Part shown: positions 18,865 through 27,416 of the stretch, piece by piece
Layout: each line of letters begins with the position of its first letter
Numbering within the stretch: position 1 is the first letter of the stretch
Source: Pseudomonas sp. GM78
Lineage (GTDB): Bacteria > Pseudomonadota > Gammaproteobacteria > Pseudomonadales > Pseudomonadaceae
NCBI RefSeq assembly: GCF_000282475.1
Contig: NZ_AKJF01000125.1
Location: 1 to 64,000 of the forward strand
DNA: 64,000 bases
Direction: 5' to 3'
Notes under the pieces: generated by a model
Told to the model about the DNA's origin: nothing
The model's input: only the letters and a program-made list of their open reading frames with translations
Database searches by the model: none
Position numbers and translations under genes: made by a program

Positions 18865-19755
18865 TTACTTCTTCGCCGCAAACAACGCATCGAGCTTCTG
18901 CTCGAAGGTGTGGTAGTCGATGCGATCGTAAAGTTCCATGCGGGTCTGCATGGTGTCGATGACGTTCTGTTGCGTGCCGTCGCGGCGGATCGCGGTGTAG
19001 ACATTTTCCGCGGCCTTGTTCATGGCGCGGAAGGCCGACAGCGGGTACAGCACCAGGGACACGTCGGCAGCGGCGAGTTGCTCGGTGGTGTACAGCGGTG
19101 TTGCGCCGAATTCGGTGATGTTGGCCAGGATCGGCGCTTTCACACGGCTGGCGAACAGTTTGTACATCTCAAGTTCGGTGATGGCTTCCGGGAACACCAT
19201 GTCGGCGCCGGCCTCGATGCACGCGGCGGCGCGATCCAGTGCCGATTCCAGGCCTTCCACCGCCAGGGCGTCGGTACGGGCCATGATCACGAAGCTGTCA
19301 TCGGTACGGGCATCGACCGCCGCCTTGATGCGATCGACCATTTCCTGCTGGGTCACGATTTCCTTGTTAGGACGGTGACCGCAACGCTTGGCACCGACCT
19401 GGTCTTCGATGTGAATCGCCGCCGCGCCAAACTTGATCATCGACTTGACGGTACGGGCGACGTTGAACGCCGAGGAGCCGAAACCGGTGTCCACGTCCAC
19501 CAGCAGCGGCAGGTCGCAGACGTCGGTGATGCGGCGCACGTCGGTCAGCACGTCATCCAGGCCGGTGATGCCCAGGTCCGGTACGCCGAGGGAGCCTGCA
19601 GCCACCCCGCCACCGGACAGGTAGATCGCCTTGAAACCGGCGCGCTTGGCCAGCAGTGCGTGGTTGGCGTTGATCGCGCCGACCACTTGCAATGGATGCT
19701 CGCTGGCGACCGCATCGCGGAAACGCTGGCCTGGTGTGCTCTTGTTCAAACTCAT
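18865..19755 (-). CDS. prpB: Methylisocitrate lyase PrpB
   Basis: A 296-residue isocitrate-lyase-superfamily enzyme cleaving 2-methylisocitrate to pyruvate and succinate. The catalytic KRCGH motif is present ([13 protein letters not shown]), with the metal-binding DVDTGFG and the IHIEDQ segment before it. It is full length for PrpB. Its ATG overlaps the gntR stop by 4 bp (ATGA), which indicates translational coupling, and GAGGTGA lies just upstream. Confidence 0.97.
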   Translation of the reverse strand: MSLNKSTPGQRFRDAVASEHPLQVVGAINANHALLAKRAGFKAIYLSGGGVAAGSLGVPDLGITGLDDVLTDVRRITDVCDLPLLVDVDTGFGSSAFNVARTVKSMIKFGAAAIHIEDQVGAKRCGHRPNKEIVTQQEMVDRIKAAVDARTDDSFVIMARTDALAVEGLESALDRAAACIEAGADMVFPEAITELEMYKLFASRVKAPILANITEFGATPLYTTEQLAAADVSLVLYPLSAFRAMNKAAENVYTAIRRDGTQQNVIDTMQTRMELYDRIDYHTFEQKLDALFAAKK

Positions 19756-20471
19756 GACTCACCTCGTTTGGCTGTCGGGTTAGCGCCGTCCTGGTAATGA
19801 CGGGCGATATTGCGTTTGGAGGCGCCGATGTGACGGCGCATCAACAACTCGGCCAGTTCACCGTCACGGTCGGCGATGGCATCGAGAATTCGGTGGTGTT
19901 CGGCAAAGGCCTGGTGCGGGCGATTGGGCGTGGTGGAAAACTGGATGCGGTACATGCGCACCAGTTGATAAAGCTCGCCGCAGAGCATTTGCGTCAGGGT
20001 GCGGTTACCGCTGCCCTGGATAATCCGGTAGTGGAAGTCGAAATCGCCTTCCTGCTGGTAGTAGCCACGGCCGGCCTGGAAGGCTTCGTCGCGTTCGTGG
20101 GTTTCAAGGACCCGGCGCAGTTCGTCGATTTCCTCGACGCTCATGCGCTCGGCGGCCAGGCGACAGGCCATGCCTTCGAGGGATTCGCGGATTTCGTAGA
20201 GCTCCAGCAGCTCGGCATGGTTGAGCGATACCACCCGCGCACCGACGTGCGGCACGCGCACCAGCAGGCGCTGGCCTTCCAGGCGGTGGATGGCTTCGCG
20301 CAACGGGCCACGGCTGATGCCATAGGTACGGGCCAGCTCCGGCTCGGAGATTTTGCTGCCCGGGGCGATCTCACCCTTGACGATGGCCGCCTGAATGCGC
20401 CGGAAGACGTTTTCGGAAAGCGTTTCCGAGTCGTCCTGGGCGGTAAGCGGGGGAGCCAGTTGATCCAGCAT
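19752..20471 (-). CDS. GntR-family (FadR subfamily) regulator of the prp operon
   Basis: A 239-residue regulator with an N-terminal winged helix (residues about 15-80, [28 protein letters not shown]) and a C-terminal all-helical FCD ligand domain (about 95-225) with metal-type residues in FHYRI and HHRILDA. It is the first gene of the prp operon and overlaps prpB. The start at 20471 is supported by the domain boundary. The longer reading to 20603 would cover the promoter and operators. It probably senses methylcitrate-pathway intermediates and represses its own operon. Confidence 0.93.
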   Translation of the reverse strand: MLDQLAPPLTAQDDSETLSENVFRRIQAAIVKGEIAPGSKISEPELARTYGISRGPLREAIHRLEGQRLLVRVPHVGARVVSLNHAELLELYEIRESLEGMACRLAAERMSVEEIDELRRVLETHERDEAFQAGRGYYQQEGDFDFHYRIIQGSGNRTLTQMLCGELYQLVRMYRIQFSTTPNRPHQAFAEHHRILDAIADRDGELAELLMRRHIGASKRNIARHYQDGANPTAKRGES

Positions 20472-20556
20472 ATTGTCGACACCTTGAAAGCTAGTGCGGC
20501 AAAAACTAACCAAAACTGCCGCCGCCGTCAAAGGATAATTAGATATTGTCGACAAT
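20467..20556 (-). promoter_or_regulatory. Two candidate GntR operators for the prp operon
   Basis: A perfect 12-bp palindrome ATTGTCGACAAT lies at 20545-20556. A 10-bp copy, ATTGTCGACA, at 20472-20481 abuts the regulator's start codon. TNGTNNACNA-type palindromes are usual for FadR-type GntR proteins. The two centres are about 74 bp apart, about seven helical turns. Confidence 0.65.
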
Positions 20557-20770
20557 CGTCTAATAACCGCCCGCACCATAACCAAGCAAAGCCCTATGCC
20601 CATCGCCGCCCGGCAGCGCTGGCACCATCAACCTGCCGTGCTAGAATGCCGCCCGCATTTGTTTGTCACATCTGCACTGTCTGTCATAAATAGCTGATAG
20701 GCATACGAGGAGCTTGCGCAGCGATGCCAGGGTCTTGAATCAAAGAACAGACCGCTGCGCACCAGGATTT

Positions 20771-21307
20771 ATGAGACTCAAGCCCTTCCCGATCTTCCTT
20801 TTTCTTCTTTGCCTGCCCGGCTTTGCCGCCGCAGGGGAAAAGACCGTGTACGGCCTCAATGAATACGCATCGCTGGGCGGCATCGACCTCGAAGTGGCCG
20901 CCAAACTTGATACCGGGGCGAAAACCGCTTCGCTGAGTGCCCGCGACATCAAGCGTTTCAAACGCAATGGCGAGTCCTGGGTGCGCTTCTACCTGGCCAT
21001 CGACGCCGCCCATTCGCACCCGATCGAACGACCGCTGGCCCGCGTCAGCAAGATCAAGCGCCGGGCCGGTGACTACGATCCGGAAGAGGGCAAGAAGTAC
21101 ACCGCCCGTCCGGTGATCGAGCTGGATATCTGCATGGGCTCAGCTTTACGCAGCATCGAAGTGAACCTGACCGACCGTAGTGCGTTCCAATACCCGCTCC
21201 TGATCGGCTCCGAAGCACTAAAACGCTTCGATGCGCTGGTCGACCCCAGTCTTAAATACGCTGCCGGCAAACCCGCCTGCGCCGCCGACGCTCATACCGC
21301 CGAGTAA
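20771..21307 (+). CDS. Secreted retropepsin-like protease family protein (Zn_protease/RimB-like)
   Basis: A 178-residue protein with a signal peptide (residues 1-20, LKPFPIFLFLLCLPGFAAA). The rest matches the PF05618-type family: LEVAAKLDTGAKTASLSA carries the aspartyl-protease-like DTGA motif, followed by KYTARPVIELDICMG and YPLLIGSEALKRF. This family is called an ATP-dependent zinc protease in databases but has a retropepsin-like fold. The start at 20771 has AGGA upstream. It precedes an inactive-transglutaminase/7TM gene by 5 bp and an ATP-grasp gene after that, so the three form one unit. The export signal predicts that the protease acts in the periplasm. Confidence 0.85.
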   Translation: MRLKPFPIFLFLLCLPGFAAAGEKTVYGLNEYASLGGIDLEVAAKLDTGAKTASLSARDIKRFKRNGESWVRFYLAIDAAHSHPIERPLARVSKIKRRAGDYDPEEGKKYTARPVIELDICMGSALRSIEVNLTDRSAFQYPLLIGSEALKRFDALVDPSLKYAAGKPACAADAHTAE

Positions 21308-21312
21308 TTTAA

Positions 21313-22848
21313 ATGCGCTCTCTTACCCTTCATCTGAAAATGCTGATCGCCATCCTGGTGGTGTTGGGCATTTCAGTCACGGCCTACCAGATCTTCGTAC
21401 TCGGCATTCCCGTGACGGAAGACGCCACCGACGACTTGTGGAACATCGACGCCAAGGTCGAGTTCGTCGCCAGTGCCAAGGACCCGGTCAAGATCCAGAT
21501 GTTCGTGCCGCCGTTGAGCCGCGACTACGTGAGCCTCAACGAAAGCTTCATCTCCAATAACTACGGCGTGGCCGTGAACCGTGTCGACGGCAACCGCAAG
21601 GTCACCTGGTCGGCGCGCCGGGCCAAAGGCAACCAGACACTTTATTACCGCCTGGTGCTGACCAAGCGCTACACCGCCGAAAAAGCCAAGATCAAGGGCC
21701 CGACCTTCCGCGACAGCATTGCCTTGGAAGGCCCTGAGAAACTCGCCGCCGAAGCGCTGCTGGCACCGATTCGCCAGCACTCGGCCGACGTCGAGACTTT
21801 CATCAGCGAAGCGATCAAGCGGGTCAACAACAGCAACGACGACAACGCCAAGATGCTCCTGGCCGGCGACCCGACACCGGCGCACAAGGCCAAGATCGTC
21901 GAACTGCTGCTGTCCATCGCCCACGTGCCGGTGGAAAAGGTCCATACCATTCGCCTGGTGGCCGACCAGCCGCAAACCCCGGAACTCTGGCTGCGCAGCT
22001 TCAATGGCACCGACTGGCTGTACTTCAACCCGGAAACCGGCGAACAGGGCCTGCCGACCGACCGCTTGCTGTGGTGGACGGGCGATGAAAACCTGATCAC
22101 CGTCGATGGCGGCAAGAAGGCCACTGTGACCTTCAGCATGAACAACAGCGAAATGAACGCCATTCGCCTGGCCAAGCTGACCGACGAAAACACCGACGCC
22201 AACTTCCTCGAATACTCGCTGTACGGCCTGCCACTGCAAACCCAGCAGACTTTCATGATCATGGTGATGATCCCGATCGGCGTGCTGGTGATCCTGATCC
22301 TGCGCAACCTGATCGGCCTGCAGACCCTCGGTACCTTTACCCCGGTACTGATCGCCCTGGCCTTTCGCGAGACCCAGCTCGGCTTCGGGATCGTGCTGTT
22401 TACCATCATCACGGCGCTGGGGCTGTCGCTGCGTTCCTACCTTGAACACCTGAAGCTGCAGATGCTGCCGAGGCTGTCGGTGGTGCTGACGTTCGTGGTG
22501 GTGTTGATCGCGGCCATCAGCCTGCTCAGCCACAAGCTCGGCCTGGAGCGCGGACTGTCGGTGGCGCTGTTCCCGATGGTGATCCTGACCATGACCATCG
22601 AACGCCTGTCGATCACCTGGGAAGAACGCGGCGGCAGCCATGCCATGAAAGTGGCGATCGGCACGCTGTTCGCCGCGACGCTGGCGCACCTGATCATGAC
22701 CATTCCGGAGCTGGTGTACTTCGTGTTCACCTTCCCGGCGATTCTGCTGATCATGGTGGGCTTCATGCTGGCCATGGGTCGCTACCGCGGCTACCGTTTG
22801 ACCGAGCTGGTGCGTTTCAAGGCCTTCCTGAAGAAGGCTGACGCCTGA
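21313..22848 (+). CDS. Inactive transglutaminase domain fused to seven transmembrane helices
   Basis: A 511-residue membrane protein. One N-terminal hydrophobic helix (about 10-32) is followed by a large, probably periplasmic, domain (about 35-310) of the degenerate transglutaminase type. A membrane domain of about seven helices (about 315-500) follows, including the MIMVMIPIGVLVILILRNL start and long stretches ending near KKADA. It matches the family described as inactive transglutaminase fused to 7TM. It sits between a secreted retropepsin-like protein and a RimK-like ATP-grasp gene, whose start overlaps its stop by one base. The function is unknown. A receptor or channel for a peptide modified by its neighbours is a guess. 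Confidence 0.85.
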   Translation: MRSLTLHLKMLIAILVVLGISVTAYQIFVLGIPVTEDATDDLWNIDAKVEFVASAKDPVKIQMFVPPLSRDYVSLNESFISNNYGVAVNRVDGNRKVTWSARRAKGNQTLYYRLVLTKRYTAEKAKIKGPTFRDSIALEGPEKLAAEALLAPIRQHSADVETFISEAIKRVNNSNDDNAKMLLAGDPTPAHKAKIVELLLSIAHVPVEKVHTIRLVADQPQTPELWLRSFNGTDWLYFNPETGEQGLPTDRLLWWTGDENLITVDGGKKATVTFSMNNSEMNAIRLAKLTDENTDANFLEYSLYGLPLQTQQTFMIMVMIPIGVLVILILRNLIGLQTLGTFTPVLIALAFRETQLGFGIVLFTIITALGLSLRSYLEHLKLQMLPRLSVVLTFVVVLIAAISLLSHKLGLERGLSVALFPMVILTMTIERLSITWEERGGSHAMKVAIGTLFAATLAHLIMTIPELVYFVFTFPAILLIMVGFMLAMGRYRGYRLTELVRFKAFLKKADA

Positions 22849-23834
22849 TGTTCGGCTTCTGGAAGACCTGGAAAGCCCTGGAGGCCCGGGGCATCATGGG
22901 CATCAACCGACGTAACGCGGACTACGTGCTCAAGTACAACAAGCGCAGCCTGTACCCGATCGTCGATGACAAGATCATCACCAAGGAACGCGCGATTGCC
23001 GCTGGCATCCATGTGCCACAGCTATATGGCGTGATCTCCACCGAAAAGGAAATCGACAAGCTTGGCGAGATCATCGACGGGCGCACCGATTTCGTGATCA
23101 AGCCGGCCCAGGGCGCTGGCGGCGACGGCATCATCGTCATCGCCGACCGTTTCGAGGGCCGCTACCGCACGGTGTCCGGCAAGATCATCGGCCACGAAGA
23201 GCTCGAACACCATATCTCCAGCATCCTCACCGGCCTGTATTCCCTGGGCGGGCATCGCGACCGTGCACTGATCGAATACCGGGTGATCCCGGACCAGATC
23301 TTCAAGAGCATCAGCTACGAAGGTGTGCCGGACATTCGCATCATCGTATTGATGGGCTATCCGGTCATGGCCATGCTGCGCTTGCCCACCCGTCAGTCCG
23401 GCGGCAAGGCCAACCTGCACCAGGGCGCCATCGGTGTCGGTGTCGACCTGGCCACCGGCCTGACCCTGCGCGGCACCTGGCTGAACAACATCATTACCAA
23501 GCACCCGGACACCACCAACGCGGTGGATGGCGTGCAGCTGCCCTACTGGGACGGCTTCATGAAGCTCGCGGCAGGTTGTTACGAGCTGTGCGGGCTGGGC
23601 TACATCGGTGTCGACATGGTGCTGGACCAGGAGAAAGGCCCCCTGATCCTCGAGCTCAACGCAAGGCCCGGCCTGAACATCCAGATTGCCAATGATTGCG
23701 GCCTGACATTGCGCACCCATGCGGTCGAGGCGCGGCTGGAAGACTTGAAGGCACGTGGCGTGACAGAAACCGTCGAAGAACGCATGGCGTTTGTGCAGGA
23801 GATGTTCGGGCATATTCCGCCGGTCGAAGGTTGA
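22848..23834 (+). CDS. Alpha-L-glutamate-ligase-like ATP-grasp protein
   Basis: A 328-residue ATP-grasp enzyme of the sugar-transfer-associated/RimK-like group. The glycine-rich ATP loop IKPAQGAGGDGIIVI (about residues 85-100) and the Mg-binding GPLILELNARPGLNIQIAN (about 262-282) are both present, so it should be catalytically active. It has no signal peptide and is cytoplasmic. Translation is coupled to the upstream 7TM gene (TGATG overlap). Family members form amide or peptide bonds. The substrate is unknown, and the paired protease suggests a make-and-cut pair for a small peptide or tag. Confidence 0.85.
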   Translation: MFGFWKTWKALEARGIMGINRRNADYVLKYNKRSLYPIVDDKIITKERAIAAGIHVPQLYGVISTEKEIDKLGEIIDGRTDFVIKPAQGAGGDGIIVIADRFEGRYRTVSGKIIGHEELEHHISSILTGLYSLGGHRDRALIEYRVIPDQIFKSISYEGVPDIRIIVLMGYPVMAMLRLPTRQSGGKANLHQGAIGVGVDLATGLTLRGTWLNNIITKHPDTTNAVDGVQLPYWDGFMKLAAGCYELCGLGYIGVDMVLDQEKGPLILELNARPGLNIQIANDCGLTLRTHAVEARLEDLKARGVTETVEERMAFVQEMFGHIPPVEG

Positions 23835-23845
23835 TCCCCCCTGCT

Positions 23846-23951
23846 GATCGTTCCCATGCTCTGCGTGGGAATGCAGCCCGGGACGCTCCACGTCCCAAAG
23901 CGGACGCAGAGCGTCCATTGAGGCATTCCTTTGCGGCGCGTGGGAACGATC
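23846..23951. repeat. Palindromic repeat, GATCGTTCCC family
   Basis: Begins GATCGTTCCC at 23846 and ends GGGAACGATC at 23951. The internal stems include GACGCTC/GAGCGTC. The first 51 bp recur inverted at 25383-25437 with two mismatches, so the two copies flank pabB. Confidence 0.8.
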
Positions 23952-24033
23952 GATTCCCCAACATCCCTCTAGGAGCAATTCCCCGAGGGGACTACAATCG
24001 CCACCCCGCCTCGATGGCTGATCCAACCCGCCC

Positions 24034-25377
24034 ATGCTGACCTGTTCCGTACACCCGCTGCCCTATCGCGCCAACCCTGCCGACTACTTCGCGGCCATTC
24101 GGCATGCCCCCGGTGCCGTGCTGCTCGACAGCGGCCGCCCGAGTGCCGAACGCGGGCGCTTTGACCTGCTCAGCGCCTGGCCGCTGGAACAACTGGCGGT
24201 CGCGCCTGATGAACGTGGCAGCGATTTCCTGCAACGCCTTCGGGACAATCTGACGCGACTGGGAGAAGCATCGCTGCCCGCACCTTATGAGTTGCCGTTC
24301 GCCGGTGGCTTGATCGGTTACCTGAGTTACGACTTCGGCCGCCACCTGGAAAACCTGCCGAGCCAGGCCCTGGATGACCTGCAGTTGCCGGATGCGCGCT
24401 TCGGCCTGTACGACTGGGCGCTGATCAGCGATCACCACCAGGCCACCAGCCAATTGGTGTTTCACCCGACGCTGGCCGACAGCGAGCGCCAGCGCCTGAT
24501 CCAGCTGTTCAGCCAGCCCGCCGCTGAAGCGCTCGAGCCGTTCAAGCTGCAAGCGCCGATGAATGCCGACCTGAACGCTGACCAGTATCGCCAGGCGATC
24601 GAGCGCATCCAGCAATACATCCAGGCCGGCGACTGTTATCAGGTCAATTTCGCCCAACGCTTCCGCGCGCCCTGCCAGGGTGATCCCTGGACGGCGTACT
24701 GCGCGTTGCGATTGGCGTGCCCAACGCCGTTTTCCGGCTTCCAGAGCCTGCCCGACGGCGGCGCGGTGCTGAGCCTGTCACCGGAGCGCTTCGTCAAAGT
24801 CAGCGAGCGTCATGTGGAAACCCGCCCGATCAAAGGCACGCGCCCACGCGGCCTGACCGCTGCCGAGGACGCGGCAAACGCCGCCGAACTGCTGGCCAGC
24901 CCCAAGGACCGCGCGGAAAACCTGATGATCGTCGACCTGTTGCGCAACGACCTCGGTCGCACCTGCCGCACCGGTTCAGTTCGTGTGCCTGAGTTGTTCA
25001 GCCTGGAAAGCTACCCGAATGTGCATCACCTGGTGAGCAGCGTGACCGGCGAACTGGCGGATGATCGGGATGCGCTGGACCTGATCGCCGGCAGCTTCCC
25101 GGGAGGCTCGATTACCGGCGCACCGAAAATTCGCTCGATGCAGATCATCGACGAGCTGGAGCCTACTCGGCGCGGACTGTATTGCGGCTCACTGTTGTAC
25201 CTGGACGTGCGCGGCGAGATGGACAGCTCCATCGCGATTCGCAGCTTGCTGGTCAAGGATGGGCAGGTGTGTTGCTGGGGCGGCGGCGGGATCGTCGCCG
25301 ATTCGGAGTGGCAGGCCGAGTATCAGGAGTCGATCACCAAGGTGAAGGTGTTGCTCGATACCCTGCAAAACCTGTAA
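24034..25377 (+). CDS. pabB: Aminodeoxychorismate synthase component I
   Basis: A 447-residue chorismate-binding enzyme that, with the amidotransferase PabA, makes 4-amino-4-deoxychorismate for folate. The C-terminal catalytic domain (about 185-445) includes AGDCYQVNFAQRF, the PIKGTRPRG motif that carries the ADC-synthase lysine, KDRAENLMIVDLLRNDLGR and SFPGGSITGAPKIR. The PIKGT lysine separates PabB from TrpE (PIAGT). It is monocistronic, flanked on both sides by inverted copies of a REP-like repeat. Confidence 0.95.
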   Translation: MLTCSVHPLPYRANPADYFAAIRHAPGAVLLDSGRPSAERGRFDLLSAWPLEQLAVAPDERGSDFLQRLRDNLTRLGEASLPAPYELPFAGGLIGYLSYDFGRHLENLPSQALDDLQLPDARFGLYDWALISDHHQATSQLVFHPTLADSERQRLIQLFSQPAAEALEPFKLQAPMNADLNADQYRQAIERIQQYIQAGDCYQVNFAQRFRAPCQGDPWTAYCALRLACPTPFSGFQSLPDGGAVLSLSPERFVKVSERHVETRPIKGTRPRGLTAAEDAANAAELLASPKDRAENLMIVDLLRNDLGRTCRTGSVRVPELFSLESYPNVHHLVSSVTGELADDRDALDLIAGSFPGGSITGAPKIRSMQIIDELEPTRRGLYCGSLLYLDVRGEMDSSIAIRSLLVKDGQVCCWGGGGIVADSEWQAEYQESITKVKVLLDTLQNL

Positions 25378-25382
25378 CCCAC

Positions 25383-25437
25383 TGGGACGCGGAGCGTCCC
25401 GGGCTGCATTCCCACGCAGAGCGTGGGAACGATCATT
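25383..25437. repeat. Palindromic repeat, inverted copy of 23846-23896
   Basis: Starts 5 bp after the pabB stop. GGGACGCGGAGCGTCCC and TTCCCACGCAGAGCGTGGGAA form two hairpins. The reverse complement matches 23846-23896 at 49 of 51 positions. It is a plausible shared terminator for pabB and thrH. Confidence 0.82.
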
Positions 25438-25444
25438 GCGCAGC

Positions 25445-26062
25445 CTAGAGGCTCAAGGTACGGTTGGAAGCCTTGATGAATTCCTGCTTCAGTTCTTCAA
25501 ACGTATGCACCGCCGGGAACTGCGGGAACTCGGCAATCACGTTGTCCGGCGCATGGAACAGAATCCCGGCGTCCGCCTCACCCAGCATGGTGGTGTCGTT
25601 GTAGGAATCCCCTGCTGCAATCACCCGGTAGTACAGGCTCTTGAACGCCAGCACCGACTGACGCTTCGGATCTTTCTGACGCAGCTGATAGCCGGTCACC
25701 CGACCGGTATCGTCAGTAACCAGACGATGGCAAAGCAAGGTCGGGAAGCCGAGCTGGCGCATCAGCGGCTGGGAAAACTCATAGAAGGTGTCCGACAGAA
25801 TCACCACCTGGAAGCGCTCACGCAGCCAGTCGACGAACTCGACGGCACCCTCCAGCGGCTTGAGCGTGGCGATCACTTCCTGGATGTCGGCGAGCTTCAG
25901 GCCGTGCTCGTCGAGAATCCGCAAGCGCTGCTTCATCAGCACGTCGTAGTCGGGAATGTCCCGGGTGGTGGCCCTGAGGGATTCGATCCCGGTTTTTTCG
26001 GCGAAGGCGATCCAGATTTCCGGGACCAGCACACCTTCAAGATCCAGACAGGCAATTTCCAC
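25445..26062 (-). CDS. thrH: Bifunctional phosphoserine phosphatase/homoserine phosphotransferase ThrH
   Basis: A 205-residue HAD enzyme. It dephosphorylates phosphoserine and can pass the phosphate to homoserine, linking serine and threonine synthesis. HAD motif I is CLDLEGVLVPE near the N-terminus (Asp nucleophile), motif II is VILSDTF, and the motif III/IV region is QKDPKRQ then AAGDSYNDTTML. The start is a GTG at 26062, chosen because GGGAG lies 6 bp upstream and the resulting length equals P. aeruginosa ThrH. A longer frame to 26260 overlaps the cysH promoter and is not real. Confidence 0.94.
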   Translation of the reverse strand: MEIACLDLEGVLVPEIWIAFAEKTGIESLRATTRDIPDYDVLMKQRLRILDEHGLKLADIQEVIATLKPLEGAVEFVDWLRERFQVVILSDTFYEFSQPLMRQLGFPTLLCHRLVTDDTGRVTGYQLRQKDPKRQSVLAFKSLYYRVIAAGDSYNDTTMLGEADAGILFHAPDNVIAEFPQFPAVHTFEELKQEFIKASNRTLSL

Positions 26063-26225
26063 AAGACACTCCCATTGGTATTGTTTATTGAGTCGAGCGA
26101 GCCCGAACTCTAGCGACAACTCCCCCACCACGCAACGCACAGGACGCCCCGGCCAGTGCTGCTTTTTGTTAACATCGGCCCCATATAGAGCGCCCAGCGC
26201 CACCGACCTGTAGGAAGCCGCCCTG

Positions 26226-26960
26226 ATGAGCCCAACGTTCGACGTCGTGGAACTCGCCACGACCTATGCCAACAAATCCGCCCAGGACATCCTGAAACTC
26301 GCTTTTGCCGAGTTCGGCGATGATCTGTGGATATCTTTCAGCGGCGCCGAAGACGTGGTGCTGGTGGACATGGCCTGGAAGCTGAACAAGAACGTCAAAG
26401 TGTTCAGCCTCGACACCGGCCGCTTGCATCCCGAAACCTACCGCTTCATCGATCAAGTGCGCGAGCACTACAAGATCGACATCGAACTGGTGTCGCCGGA
26501 CTACACCAAACTCGAACCGTTCGTGAAAGAAAAAGGCCTGTTCAGTTTCTACAAGGACGGTCATGGCGAATGCTGCGGCATCCGCAAGATCGAACCGCTG
26601 CGTCGCAAGTTGTCTGGCGTGAAGGCCTGGGCCACCGGCCAACGCCGCGACCAGAGCCCGGGCACGCGCAGCGCCGTGGCTGTGATGGAAATCGATACCG
26701 CGTTCTCGACCCCGGAACGCACCCTGTACAAGTTCAACCCGCTGGCACAGATGACCAGCGAAGAGATCTGGGGTTACATCCGCATGCTGGAGCTGCCGTA
26801 CAACAGCCTGCACGAACGCGGCTTCATCAGTATCGGCTGTGAGCCGTGCACCCGCCCGGTGTTGCCGAACCAGCACGAGCGTGAAGGCCGCTGGTGGTGG
26901 GAAGAAGCCACGCAGAAGGAATGCGGGCTGCATGCCGGCAATATCATCAGCAAGTCTTAA
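26226..26960 (+). CDS. cysH: Assimilatory adenylylsulfate (APS) reductase
   Basis: A 244-residue enzyme reducing APS to sulfite with thioredoxin in cysteine synthesis. The PP-loop-like [14 protein letters not shown] binds nucleotide. The paired Cys of GECCGIRK and the Cys of IGCEPCTRP are the four [4Fe-4S] ligands that mark APS-type rather than PAPS-type reductases. The catalytic C-terminal Cys is in KECGLH. It is 163 bp from the divergent thrH start. The gene is complete and typical for Pseudomonas. Confidence 0.96.
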   Translation: MSPTFDVVELATTYANKSAQDILKLAFAEFGDDLWISFSGAEDVVLVDMAWKLNKNVKVFSLDTGRLHPETYRFIDQVREHYKIDIELVSPDYTKLEPFVKEKGLFSFYKDGHGECCGIRKIEPLRRKLSGVKAWATGQRRDQSPGTRSAVAVMEIDTAFSTPERTLYKFNPLAQMTSEEIWGYIRMLELPYNSLHERGFISIGCEPCTRPVLPNQHEREGRWWWEEATQKECGLHAGNIISKS

Positions 26961-27416
26961 CAGCGCTCTCACAGTAAATGTGTACACACAACTGTCACCA
27001 TCGGTGCCATTTGTGTGTGCACTTTTTGTTTCCTCGCCCCAAAAAGTTACATTCCCCCGTCTGAAACGCCCTGCCACACCCCTCTGAAAAGCCACCCGTA
27101 GAAATAAATAACTGCTCGATCGGTCAGCTTATATCGCCCGTTTTTCAGCGGTTTGCCGCCCATTGATAACAAAACGAAATCAGCCGCACATTCCATATAT
27201 TCAGGACTGGCACGCATCTCGCTTAAGTGCATACATGTTTTGTATACAATCAATCCAAAACATACACACTCTGATCCGCAAGCCTGAAGCGCCCTATCCC
27301 GTACAGGCTGCAGATGCCCCGTAACCAATGATATTCGCTACCCCGCGACGAAGATTTGTCGAGCCATTGCGCTCATGCACAGTCATCGCGGCATCGAGCA
27401 TCAGGAGCCTGCCGGA
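26961..27416. promoter_or_regulatory. 456-bp intergenic region with two 10-bp palindromes
   Basis: The region is AT-richer than its surroundings and has no convincing gene. TGTGTACACA at 26979-26988 (after cysH) and TTGTATACAA at 27240-27249 are perfect palindromes. The second is followed by AAAACATACAC, a partial copy of its half site. They could be operators for the permease/racemase genes downstream, whose dedicated regulator is not evident. I see no firm -35/-10 pair. Confidence 0.4.

Noticed and set aside
27047-27328. Possible 93-residue minus-strand gene between cysH and the permease
   Set aside because: No ribosome site, no family likeness, and it runs across a palindrome likely to be regulatory.
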